52,814 bases of DNA, from assembly GCA_016800925.1 (NCBI GenBank), contig JABCPU010000447.1, forward strand, positions 1-52,814. Reading direction: 5' to 3'. The notes below the pieces were generated by a model that was not told the DNA's origin, ran no database searches, and was given only the letters and a program-made list of their open reading frames with translations. Source of the stretch: Suillus spraguei (taxonomy: Eukaryota; Basidiomycota; Agaricomycetes; Boletales; Suillaceae). The position numbers and the translations under genes were made by a program. Below, piece after piece: positions 9,997 through 18,836 of this stretch. Each line of letters starts with the position of its first letter. Within the stretch, counting starts at the first letter, position 1.

Positions 9997-10835
9997 AAAT
10001 CCGCGACAATCCGCCTTATAGTTTCTTCATCATCTTCCCCTTCTCCTTCTTTGACTTCGGTTTGTCGGAGCGGGGTTTTCCTCTTTCTATTGGGACAATT
10101 ATGAATACGGTGTCCTGTCTTCTTGCATCCGAAGCATTGTCCTTTTTTCATGCATTCGGATCTCTCCGTGTCGGAGATTCGATCTACGACCATTGCGTTG
10201 GAATCACGATTAGGGGTGTAACGTGCGTTTCCGTAGTTCTTCTTCTTCTGTTGTGGAGCATGTCATGTCCTCATGGCTTGGAGGCGATGGTAGGAATTGT
10301 CAATAGAAATGCATTGCAGCACAACGTCTCGAAATACTTCGGAGACATCTCCTGGTGCGAAAAGCTTTGTAAGGATACCCCAACTTAGGCTGTCTTGGAA
10401 AAATTGGATCTTTGTCGCATCATCGGTGATATGAGCCTTGGCTGCAAGTGCCTCGAAATCAGCGATATAAGTGTGAAGATCTCCAGTTCCTTGTTTAAGG
10501 TCTCTAAGTTTCACGAGTGCGGTTCCTTTGGTGTCCACTGCGTCGAAGGCTTCTTTGAAGCTTTTCATAAAATCCGCCATCGTCCCATAACCAACTTTTT
10601 GTCCGGAGGTGTCGGTTGATTGGGCATGTTCTAGGAATTGTTCCTTCCAAGACTTGGCATTCTTTTCGGTCATGAAAGATGTTATGAAGATGATCTTTTG
10701 TTTGTCGGTGGTATAAAGCTTTTCGTTGATGTCAAAGTGCAAGTTGCACGATTGGATAAACTCGCGAGAGTTATCGCGATCTCCATCAAATGCCTTTGGC
10801 TGGCCGATCTTGTATTCAAATTCTTTGGTCGCCAT
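9993..10835 (-). CDS. Chromovirus Gag (capsid and zinc knuckle)
   Basis: Starts MATKEFEYKIGQPKAFDGDR at 10835. Residues 1-190 form the capsid-like domain, with WKEQFLEHA and a DLHTYIADFEALAAKA segment characteristic of retrotransposon Gag. After a frame change near 10263-10200 the nucleocapsid part follows, with CFGCKKTGHRIHNC, a CCHC zinc knuckle, and a Lys/Arg-rich tail (PNRKRKTPLRQ). A ~200-base leader separates it from the 5' LTR. The 10263-10835 frame is intact. The two parts would need a frameshift or repair to be joined. Confidence 0.85.
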
Positions 10836-11033
10836 GTTTGGTGATTCTTCTGGTGAGTTATACTTTCTCGGTGCCTACACGCGCTGTCTTGCTGTCCGTT
10901 AGGGCTTGTCTTTTGTCAGAGGGCTTCTCTTGACAATCTGCTCAGCGTACGCGTACGCTAGTCTGCTTATCTAAGCGATCAGGGTTCAGGGTCAAAGACT
11001 GGATAGTCGACGATCAGATAGACTTTAATCTTT

Positions 11034-11508
11034 TGTTACGAACTGGGGTGGCATCACCAGCGACAGTGAAAAGACACAGACGGTCTGCTGGGAAGTTCTA
11101 CAATGTCCAAAAGAGGACAAGGTGAAAGTACAAGGAACGCGTTCCGAGTACGATCAAGGGTTCAGCCTCGAAGACAAGTCTAAGAGGTATCCGCAAGAAT
11201 AGAGACTAAGGCTAAGGAGTGCTTAGACTTAGAGATGATTCAAGACGACTTAGGTTGGAGACCTAAGCGAAGGAGATTCCAGGTAAAACCCAGTAAGATT
11301 AAAGTAGCGAATCTACTACAAGTACACTGTGCTTAAATAGGCCAATATGTGCGCACAGACCAAGTAACCATGAGAATGTAACTGCATATCCTAATAAGGA
11401 AGGTTTGTGTTGTACAGATGCGTTGCGCATGTGAGTCAGAGTCATGTGACATGATATACAAGTAAGGGAACAAAGGGAAAATGAATAGGGGCACGTACAA
11501 CTGTAACA
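11034..11508 (-). repeat. 5' LTR of the chromovirus
   Basis: 475 bp from TGTTACGAACTGGGG to CAACTGTAACA on the plus strand. As the element is on the minus strand this is the promoter-bearing LTR. No TGG primer binding site complementary to a tRNA 3' end is seen right beside it; the adjacent minus-strand bases read AAAGATTAAAGTC, so a self-primed or unusual start is possible. Confidence 0.93.
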
Positions 11509-11893
11509 GGTAAAGAGATCCTTAAGTGACAGTGACTTTGGTGAGAAACTTTATTCTGTTAGAGACAGTAGTGGTGACAATTCCTGAGTACCGTGTGTAC
11601 CATAGAGGGAAAAGTAAAAGTACTGGTATGTGCAAAGAGTCCTTTTAACATGTACCGTGAATGGCCGGAATACATAGTGAGAACAGTAGCAAAATAAAGA
11701 TATACATGATTTTAGCAAAGAGGCATGCAGCGAGCAAGTGGCTTGATGAAAGGTAATGTAAGTTCTGCTGTAGCTTTAGTAACAGTGGAAATGAATATGC
11801 TATGCACCAATGGATCTAGATGGAAATGGAATGGACAGGAGGACATCAGTAGTGAGATTCGGTAAGGGGCAAGGATTCACAGAGTAAAAATGG
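11509..11893 (-). repeat. Diverged LTR copy 3, right part, with right GGTAA duplication
   Basis: 11509-11513 is the right GGTAA duplication of the chromovirus. The following bases resume the old LTR: TGCACCAATGGA near 11800 and GGAGGACATCAGTA near 11838 match LTR copy 2 around 2870-2920. The outer end is not sharp; the sequence changes to copia-like at about 11894. Confidence 0.55.
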
Positions 11894-12010
11894 TACCAGT
11901 GAAGCAAAAGGCTAATGCTTGCTATAGGGGATTTCTCGGTAGCTGCTGTAGATAGTAATGAGATGCTTGTGTAAAATGGTCAGCGTGACTTTGTTCGCTA
12001 CAACACACAT
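11894..12010 (+). pseudogene. Copia integrase relic, second copy
   Basis: GCAAAAGGCTAATGC through GACTTTGTTCGCTACAACAC is a diverged copy of the reverse complement of 735-850 in the first copia relic. It touches an LTR of the same family at the same copia position as at 854/855. Too decayed to translate. Confidence 0.6.
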
Positions 12011-12610
12011 CCAAAGGAAGTCCGGATATAGGGACATGAAGTCCGGCAGACTTCCAGACATAAGAGTGGAGAAGACTAAAGACTACCATGGATAAAGTCC
12101 GGAGTAGAAACAGACAGTACAAAGACTACCTGAAGGTAGAGCCAGAGGTATTGACCGAGGACAGATATCCAAGGTCTGGAAATGGACAAGAGACTAAGCT
12201 CAAGTCTGGAAGAGGTTCAGAGACGGACAAGTCCAGAGGAATGAGTAGAAACTAAGTTGATATTCAAACTGAGGTACTATGGAGATTTACAGGTGGTTTA
12301 TATACTATAGGTAGTTATGGAAAGATCAGTTGGCATAGTACGAGGCTATGTACAAACCATATGCAAAGTCTAACGGAACATAAGTAAATGAAACTCAGAG
12401 ATGAAGTGAAGTAACGGATCAGTAAGCAGATGGGATACAGAGATGGCTGGAGAGCCAGACTTACGAATGTACAAACGGAGTTATTATGAATGGAGATAGG
12501 TCAGGAGATAGAAAGGAGCATAGGTCTGGACATCTGGATATTGAAGGGAGGAAGCACAGGATATGCAGGTCCGGACATCCAGACTTCTAAAAAGTTGGAT
12601 CCACATATTA
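12011..12610. other. Unassigned repeat-derived DNA rich in TCCGGA words
   Basis: No gene is seen. Words such as AAGTCCGGAGTAGAAACA (~12090) and GACTACC recur near 18.08 kb (AAGTCCGGAGTAGAAACA, ~18078), so this is probably part of the same LTR-like repeat family found at 17.5-18.2 kb. The right end meets the terminal repeat at 12611. Confidence 0.4.
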
Positions 12611-12659
12611 CAGTGAACTATCTCCGTATTATACGAGTGAGCGGACATGCATAATATCC

Positions 12660-13080
12660 CGTATGATACGGGCCAGCGGACCATGGGCCCATGGTAGAAA
12701 TATCCTTGTTGATGACGGATGGGCCAGGAGGAATATTATTCCCGATGACGGCGGGTGGGCCCATGCAAGGAATATGTAGAGTAGATGAGTGGGCCGATGT
12801 ACATGAATATCTGGTAGACGGATGGGCCGAGGTAGTTAGATATTATGTAGATGGGTGTACCAAGGTAGATGTGTATCAGGTAGACAGGTATGTGAAGGGT
12901 ACTTGTTATCACATACATGGGTGGGCCCAGACACATATTAGATGGTTGGGCCGAGAGTGTTATATAAAATATTGTATTAGACGGGTGGGCCGAGGGTGTT
13001 GTACAGTAAATTATATCAGACGGGTGGGCCGAGGGTGGTATAAAATATAGATGGGTGGGCCCATGTGTATGATAATTGTA
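12660..13080 (+). repeat. Minisatellite with GGGTGGGCCGAG core, left arm
   Basis: About eleven degenerate units of ~30-36 bp, each with a GATGGGCC or GGGTGGGCC(GAG) core separated by AT-rich spacers (e.g. TATTAGACGGGTGGGCCGAG near 12970 and 13015). The same unit occurs reversed at 22100-22620. The ORFs through it (12691-13050, 12736-13107) are repeat artefacts. Confidence 0.85.
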
Positions 13081-13129
13081 GACATGGCGGAGCTGAGGTA
13101 GTTGCATATCATCTGACTGGACCTTCAGA

Positions 13130-13767
13130 CCTCTGCAACTAGCTTGCTAACCCTATGCATATCCTAGCCCACCCTGAGCACAGCTCACCCACCACTATGT
13201 CCGGACTTTCCCTCCTCTGACATCTGAGACTTCTGATCCTCATCAATGTCCTAAATACTTCCCCTTGGATCCATGGAGCTTCACTTCTCTGGTCCTCCAC
13301 TCCTACACTCCTCCACTCCTCCCTTTCCAGACCTCCTATCTCCGGACCTGTCCTACCCCACCCTTGACATCCTGTGGATCATCTTTCCCCCTGGAGCTTC
13401 CCTCCTATCTTGCCCTGGACTTTGTCTGGCAGTCCATCCTCCATTCCATTCTACTTGGGACTTAACCCAGTAGTCTTACCTGTATTTCCTGTCCTCCGGA
13501 AATAGTTCCTGCGTGGTTGCCATGATCCTCCAGTAGTCCATCGGCGCACTATTGAGCAGTCTAGCCCTAGAGTTCCTCCGGAGTTCCCCTCTGGACTTCA
13601 CTGGAACTCCCCCTCAGACTTCATGCAAAATTAGGGGCACATACTTGTATAAGGGGCACAGCGCACGAGCTGAGGCCAAGCCCTTATGATTTAGTTATGA
13701 CACTCCAGTGAGACCCCATGCAAAGCTGGAACATCTGAGTAGCCTCCGGTTTTGCATGGCCGTAACA
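13130..13767 (-). repeat. LTR-like repeat, reverse copy
   Basis: On the minus strand it starts TGTTACGGCCATGCAAAACC at 13767 and continues through GGGCTTGGCCTCAGCTCG, CCCCTAATTTTGCATGAAG and purine-rich GGAGGAGTGGAGGA. The same sequence lies on the plus strand from 17491. A TGTTA start, the conserved internal motif and recurrence suggest an LTR. Its far end is not resolved. Confidence 0.55.
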
Positions 13768-13779
13768 GATTTGAGACAA

Positions 13780-13960
13780 AAAAGATATCTACCAAAAATG
13801 TGTGAATCAAATCTTTTGATTGCCTGACATTTGTCTGAGTCCTGAGTGCTGAATCCCAAATGCCGAACCCCGAAATTGTGGACTACTGGGGTTTGGCACT
13901 CAGGATTTGGCACTTGGGACTCAGAAAAATGTGAGGCAATAAAAAGCTGAAACTCAAAAC
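13780..13960. other. Spacer related to 18.6-18.8 kb and 21.5 kb
   Basis: Contains TCTACCAAAAATGTGTGA and a CGAAATTGTGGACTAC word that recur at ~18710 and, in variant form, at 21450-21720. No gene seen. Confidence 0.4.
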
Positions 13961-16200
13961 TCAAAACTCAAAACTTGAAACTTGCAAAAATGTATATCAT
14001 GTAAAATGCCTATTTCCTCACACAGTTCACCGAGTGTCAAGTACCAAGACCCAGGACCCGAATCATGAATCCTTGGCAATGTAACAAGTGCCAAGTGCCG
14101 GAACCCGAACCCAGAACCTCGAAACTTAAAACTTGGAACTTGGAACTCACAAAAATGTGTATCATGTAAAATGTCTATTTCCTTACACAGTTCACCGAGT
14201 GTCAAGTACCAAGACCCGGGACCCAAATCCTGAATTCCTGGCTATATAACAAGTGCCGAGTGCCAGCACCTGAGCCCCGAACCCCGAAACTTCACACTTC
14301 AAACTTCAAAATTGAAACTTGCAAAAATCTGTATCATGTAAAATTTCTATTTCCTTGCAAAGTTCACCGAGTGTCAAGTACCAAGACCCGGGACCCGATT
14401 CCCAAATTCCTGGCAGTGTAACAAGTGCCAAGTGCTGGAACCTGACCCCCGAACCCCGAAACTTCACACTTCAAACTTCAAAATTGAAACTTGCAAAAAT
14501 CTGTATCATGTAAAATTTCTATTTCCTTACACAGTTCACTGAGTGTCAAGTACCAAGACCTGGGACCCGAATCCCGAATTCCTGGCAGTGTAACAAGTGC
14601 CGAGTGCTGGAACCCAACCCCCGAACTCCGAAACTTCAAACTTCAAACTTCAAAATTGAAACTTGCAAAAAGCTGTATCATGTAAATTTTCTATTTCCTT
14701 CCACAGTTCACCGAGTGTCAAGTACCAAGACCCGGGACCCGAATCCCGAATTCCTGGCAGTGTAACAAGTGCCGAGTGCCGGAACCCGACCTCCGAACTC
14801 CGAAACTTCAAACTTCAAACTTCAAAATTGAAACTTGCAAAAATCTGTATCATGTAAATTTTCTATTTCCTTGCACAGTTCACCAAGTGTCAAGTACCAA
14901 GACCCGGGACCTGATTCCCGAATTCCTGGCAGTGTAACAAGTGCCGAGTGCCGGAACTTGACCCCCGAACCCCGAAAATTCACACTTCAAACTTCAAAAT
15001 TGAAACTTGCAAAAATCTGTATCATGTAAAATTTCTATTTCCTTACACAGTTCACCGAGTGTCAAGTACCAAGACCCGGGACTCGAATCCCGAATTCCTG
15101 GCAGTGTAACAAGTGCCAAGTGCCGGAACACGACCCCTGAACTCCGAAACTTTAAACTTCAAAATTGAAACTTGCAAAAAGCTGTATCATGTAAATTTTC
15201 TATTTCCTTCCACAGTTCACCGAGTGTCAAGTACCAAGACCTGGGACCCGAATCCCGAATTCCTGGCAGTGTAACAAGTGCCGAGTGCCGGAACCCAACC
15301 CCTGAACTCCGAAACTTCAAACTTCAAACTTCAAACTTCAAACTTCAAAATTGAAACTTGCAAAAAGCTGTATCATGTAAATGTTCTATTTCCTTCCACA
15401 GTTCACCGACTGTCAAGTACCAAGACCCGGGACCCGAATCCCGAATTCCTGGCAGTGTAACAAGTGCCGAGTGCCAGAACTTGACCCCCGAACCCCGAAA
15501 CTTCACACTTCAAACTTCAAAATTGAAACTTGCAAAAATCTGTATCATGTAAAATTTCTATTTCCTTACACAGTTCACCAAGTGTCAAGTACCAAGACCC
15601 GGGACTCGAATCCCGAATTCCTGGCAGTGTAACAAGTGCCGAGTGCCGGAACTCGACCCCCGAACCCCGAAACTTCACACTTCAAACTTCAAAATTGAAA
15701 CTTGCAAAAATCTGTATCATGTAAAATTGCTATTTCCTTACACAGTTCACTGAGTGTCAAGTACCAAGACCCGGGACCCAAATCCCGAATTCCTGGCAGT
15801 GTAACAAGTGCCAAGTGCTGGAACACAACCCCCGAACTCCGAAACTTACAACTTGAAACTTGAAACTTGCAAAGATGTCTAAGATGTAAATTTTCTATTT
15901 CCTCATACAGTTCACTGAGTGTCAAGTACCAAGGACTGAGACCCGAATCCTGAATTTCTGGCAATGTAACAAGTGCTGAGTGCCAGACCTCGAACCCCAA
16001 AACTTGAAACTTGAAACTCGCACAAATCTGTATCATGTAAAATTTCTATTTCCTTATACAGTTCATCGAGTGTCAAGTACCAAAACCTGGAACCCAAATC
16101 CTGAATTCCTGGCAATGTAACAAGTGCCTCGTGCCGGAACCCGAACCCTAAACCCTGAACCCCAAAATTTGAAACTTGAAACTTGAAACTTGAAACTGTA
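13960..16200 (+). repeat. 172-bp tandem satellite, about 13 units
   Basis: The phrase TTCACCGAGTGTCAAGTACC recurs at about 14027, 14191, 14363, 14535, 14707, 14879, 15051, 15217, 15402, 15574, 15746, 15911 and 16061, nearly always 172 apart. Each unit holds CTGTATCATGTAAA, CTATTTCCTT, CAAGACCCGGGACCCGAATC, CCTGGCAGTGTAACAAGTGC, and a variable run of AACTTCAAACTTC. One unit is longer through extra CAAACTT copies (15316-15350). The 64-residue ORFs that recur every 172 bases are by-products of the repeat. Confidence 0.95.
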
Positions 16201-16296
16201 TGCCAGGGTTTTGGGTCCCGGGTCTCGGTAGTTCACACTTTGTGAGTTTCAAGTTTTGGGTTTCAAGTTTTGGCACTCAGCACTCAGGACTTGGCA

Positions 16297-17469
16297 CTCA
16301 GTGATTCAATAATTTGCTTCTGGCAGAGGTAACATTCATTGAAAAAATTTGTATATACATCTATCACTATGCAATTATGTCCACCTCCTCACAAGACCCC
16401 TTAACCTTCACCTCAACATCCAGTTCAATCTCAACCATCTTATCATGGATGCCCTCCTGTTGCTCCTCAATCATTTTTAAAGTTTTTGAATGTCTTATCA
16501 TTGCATAAATGGCCAGCCCTGCTCAGACATCAACAGTAGTACACTCCCACATGTGTCATATGCAAAGGATCAGTTGTATATAGGCCACAAATCTGATATG
16601 TCATGTACAGGGCATATTTCTACTGATAAGAAGCCTACATAATAATCAAGCTTGTGATAAGTGATCTGATGCGTGATTTATCTCTCATATATGTCCCTAA
16701 TGATGTATTTGAAGTTTTAGAAAGATCCATGAAGGACTGACTGAATGATAAGTAAAATGACATATGTGTGAAAAGTGACAATTGACATCTTTTTACACAA
16801 AGTCACATTTATATATGGTACAGTTTAAATATTTCATTCAAAATATGTAAGATACATGTTAGACTACTAAAGGAACCTATACTGCATATTGCCCTGAGGT
16901 TGGAGGGTGGTGAAAGGGATGTGGTGTATATCTCAGTTGACCCAGCGTCAAAGTCCTACAACTGCCCAACTGACCATTTTCGATATTTTGGGACTTTGAA
17001 CTTTCCCACAGTCAATTTCTTATCTATTTCACTTCCTCAGCACTCAATTCTTGTTGGATGGTTTTATAAATTTGAATATATTATAGTGAATGTATTTTAA
17101 ATCTACTCCAGGTGTCTGATTAATAAACTTTGATGTTTTGAAAGTATGGGCTCCTTATCAGTAGAAATAGTAAGCATTCACACTAGTTCAAAACTCCGGC
17201 CTATTTTAAGCTGATCCTTGTCATACAAAGCAAGTATATATGGTATTATAATGATATATGAAGAGGCTGTATTATTTATGCAAGAGTAAGATACTGAAAA
17301 TATCAAAAGTGTGAGAAATGCGACTTTCTATGTTTTTGTTCTTGGATGTTGAGGTGAAGGTTAAAGGGTCTTGTGAGGAGGTTGGCATAATTGCATAGTA
17401 ATTGATGTATATACAAATTTTTCAATGAATGTTACCTCTGCCAGAAGCAAATTATTGAATCACTGAGTG
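16297..17469. mobile_element. Non-autonomous element with ~125-bp terminal inverted repeats
   Basis: 16297-16421 (CTCAGTGATTCAATAATTTG ... CTTCACCTCAACATCC) matches the reverse complement of ~17345-17469 at more than 90%. The ~920 bp between is AT-rich with no coding sequence (the short ORFs at 16314 and 16900 look random). Both ends abut the satellite word CACTCAG, so it inserted into the repeat array. The exact target duplication is masked by the palindromic CACTCAGTG at the border. Long inverted ends, ~1.17 kb and no ORF fit a MITE or foldback element; the superfamily is unknown. Confidence 0.75.
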
Positions 17470-17490
17470 CTGAGTGCCGAAACTCAAAAC

Positions 17491-18200
17491 TGTTATGGCC
17501 ATGCAAAACCAGAGGCAATTCAGAAGTTCCAGCTTTGCATGGGGTCGTACTGGAGGGTCATACTAATTCATGGGGGCTTGGCCTCAGCTTGTGCGCTGTG
17601 CCCCTTGCCTGAGTACATGCCCCTAATTTCATATGAAGTCCAAAGAGGAGTTCTTGTGAAGTCCGAGGGAGAACCTTGGAGGAACTCTTGGGCTGGATTG
17701 CTCCATAGAGCGCCAATAAACTTCTGGAGAAGTGTAGAAAACTATGCCGCAGGTAGGCGGAGATAGAGGTAAGACTACTGGGACAAGTCCCAAGTAGAAT
17801 GGGTGAAGGGAAGACCACTGGATGAAGTCTAGGGCAGGATTGGAGCAAGGCTCCAGGGGGAAATATGATCCACAGGAGGTCAAGGATAGGATAGGACAGG
17901 ACAAGAGGTCCGGAGATAGGAGGTCCAGAGGATGAGGAGTGGAGGAATGCAGAAATGGAGGAGTGGAGGAGTGGAGAAACAGAGGAGCGGAGCTCTGTGG
18001 ATTTGGGGGGAAGTATTGCCCTACTATGGAGGAGTAGGTCCGGAGATTATGTAAGGAAGGTACAGGCTACTATGGATGAAGTCCGGAGTAGAAACAAACA
18101 GAGGAAGACTACCAAAGGTAGAGCTGGAGGTGAACAGAGATAAAGACTGGAGTTCGGACAAAGTTCGGAAAGTATAATATAACAAAGGGTCAAAGGTCCG
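17491..18200 (+). repeat. LTR-like repeat, forward copy
   Basis: Starts TGTTATGGCCATGCAAAACC and is the inverse of 13767-13130. It runs through GGGCTTGGCCTCAGCTTG, CCCCTAATTTCATATG, a purine-rich GGAGTGGAGGAG stretch (17935-18000) and AAGTCCGGAGTAGAAACA, also found near 12090. No coding potential. The right end is not defined. Confidence 0.55.
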
Positions 18201-18615
18201 GCCTAGGGAATACTAATTTTACATGATATACATTTTTGCAAGTTTCTGTCACATACCGTATTTCACACCCCATCTCCACTATGATCTCTGGCCCTGATCT
18301 CCATATTTCCAGACCTCCGGACCTCCACAGCTAGCCTGCCAACCCTAAATTTGGGATTTGGGTCTCAGGTCTTGGTACTCAACACTCGGTGAACTGTGTA
18401 AGGAAATAGAAATTGTACATGATACAGATGTTTGCGAGTTTTGAAATTTCAAGTTTTGGGTCTCGGGCTTTGGCACTCAGCACTCAGCACTCAGCACTTC
18501 ATACATTGCCAGGAATTCAGGATTTGGGTCTCAGGTCTTGTTACTTGACAATTGGTGAACTGTGTAAGGAAATAGAAAATTTACATGATATACATTTTGT
18601 GAGTTTCAAGTTTTA
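18201..18615 (-). repeat. Two 172-bp satellite units in reverse orientation
   Basis: GGTACTCAACACTCGGTGAA at ~18376 and TTGACAATTGGTGAACTGTG at ~18546 are reverse-complement forms of the core satellite phrase, each followed by TGTAAGGAAATAG and TACATGATA. Spacing is ~170. Bases 18240-18340 are unrelated and hold nothing I recognise. Confidence 0.75.
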
Positions 18616-18836
18616 AATGTGTGGATCAAATTCCTTTTGGATCAAATTCCTTTTATTGTCTCACATTTTTCTGAGTCCCGAGTGCAGAATCACGAGTGCC
18701 AAACCTCGAAATTGTGGACTACCAGATGTCAGAGTTCGGGGTTCAGCACTAAAAATGTGTGGGTCAAAGTCTTTTTATTGCCTCACATTGATTCACACAT
18801 TTTGAGTGCCGAACCCTGAACCCCGGCACCTGGCAC
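18616..18836. other. Degenerate satellite border
   Basis: GGATCAAATTCCTTTT is duplicated (18627-18656), followed by a CTCGAAATTGTGGACTACC-like word shared with 13.9 kb. No gene. Confidence 0.4.

Larger units (their letters stand above)
3896..11508 (-). mobile_element. Ty3/gypsy chromovirus, full-length, decayed
   Basis: A 7613-bp LTR retrotransposon on the minus strand with 475-bp LTRs, GGTAA target duplication, gag, protease, reverse transcriptase, RNase H, integrase with C-terminal chromodomain, and a third ORF between pol and the 3' LTR. Order and domain content put it in the chromovirus branch of Ty3/gypsy. The reading frames are broken at several places (near 10.2, 9.6, 8.05, 7.5 and 7.0 kb), so it is probably not autonomous now, although the LTRs are still ~98.7% identical (6 differences in 475). 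It sits inside an older LTR. Confidence 0.93.

Noticed and set aside
12660..13080. CRISPR-like array of repeats and spacers
   Set aside because: Units are degenerate, spacers vary in length and the DNA is fungal. This is a minisatellite.
14319..15724. Series of 60-64-residue ORFs starting MQKSVSCKISISL
   Set aside because: They recur every 172 bases only because the satellite does. Frames break where units vary in length, and there are no gene signals.
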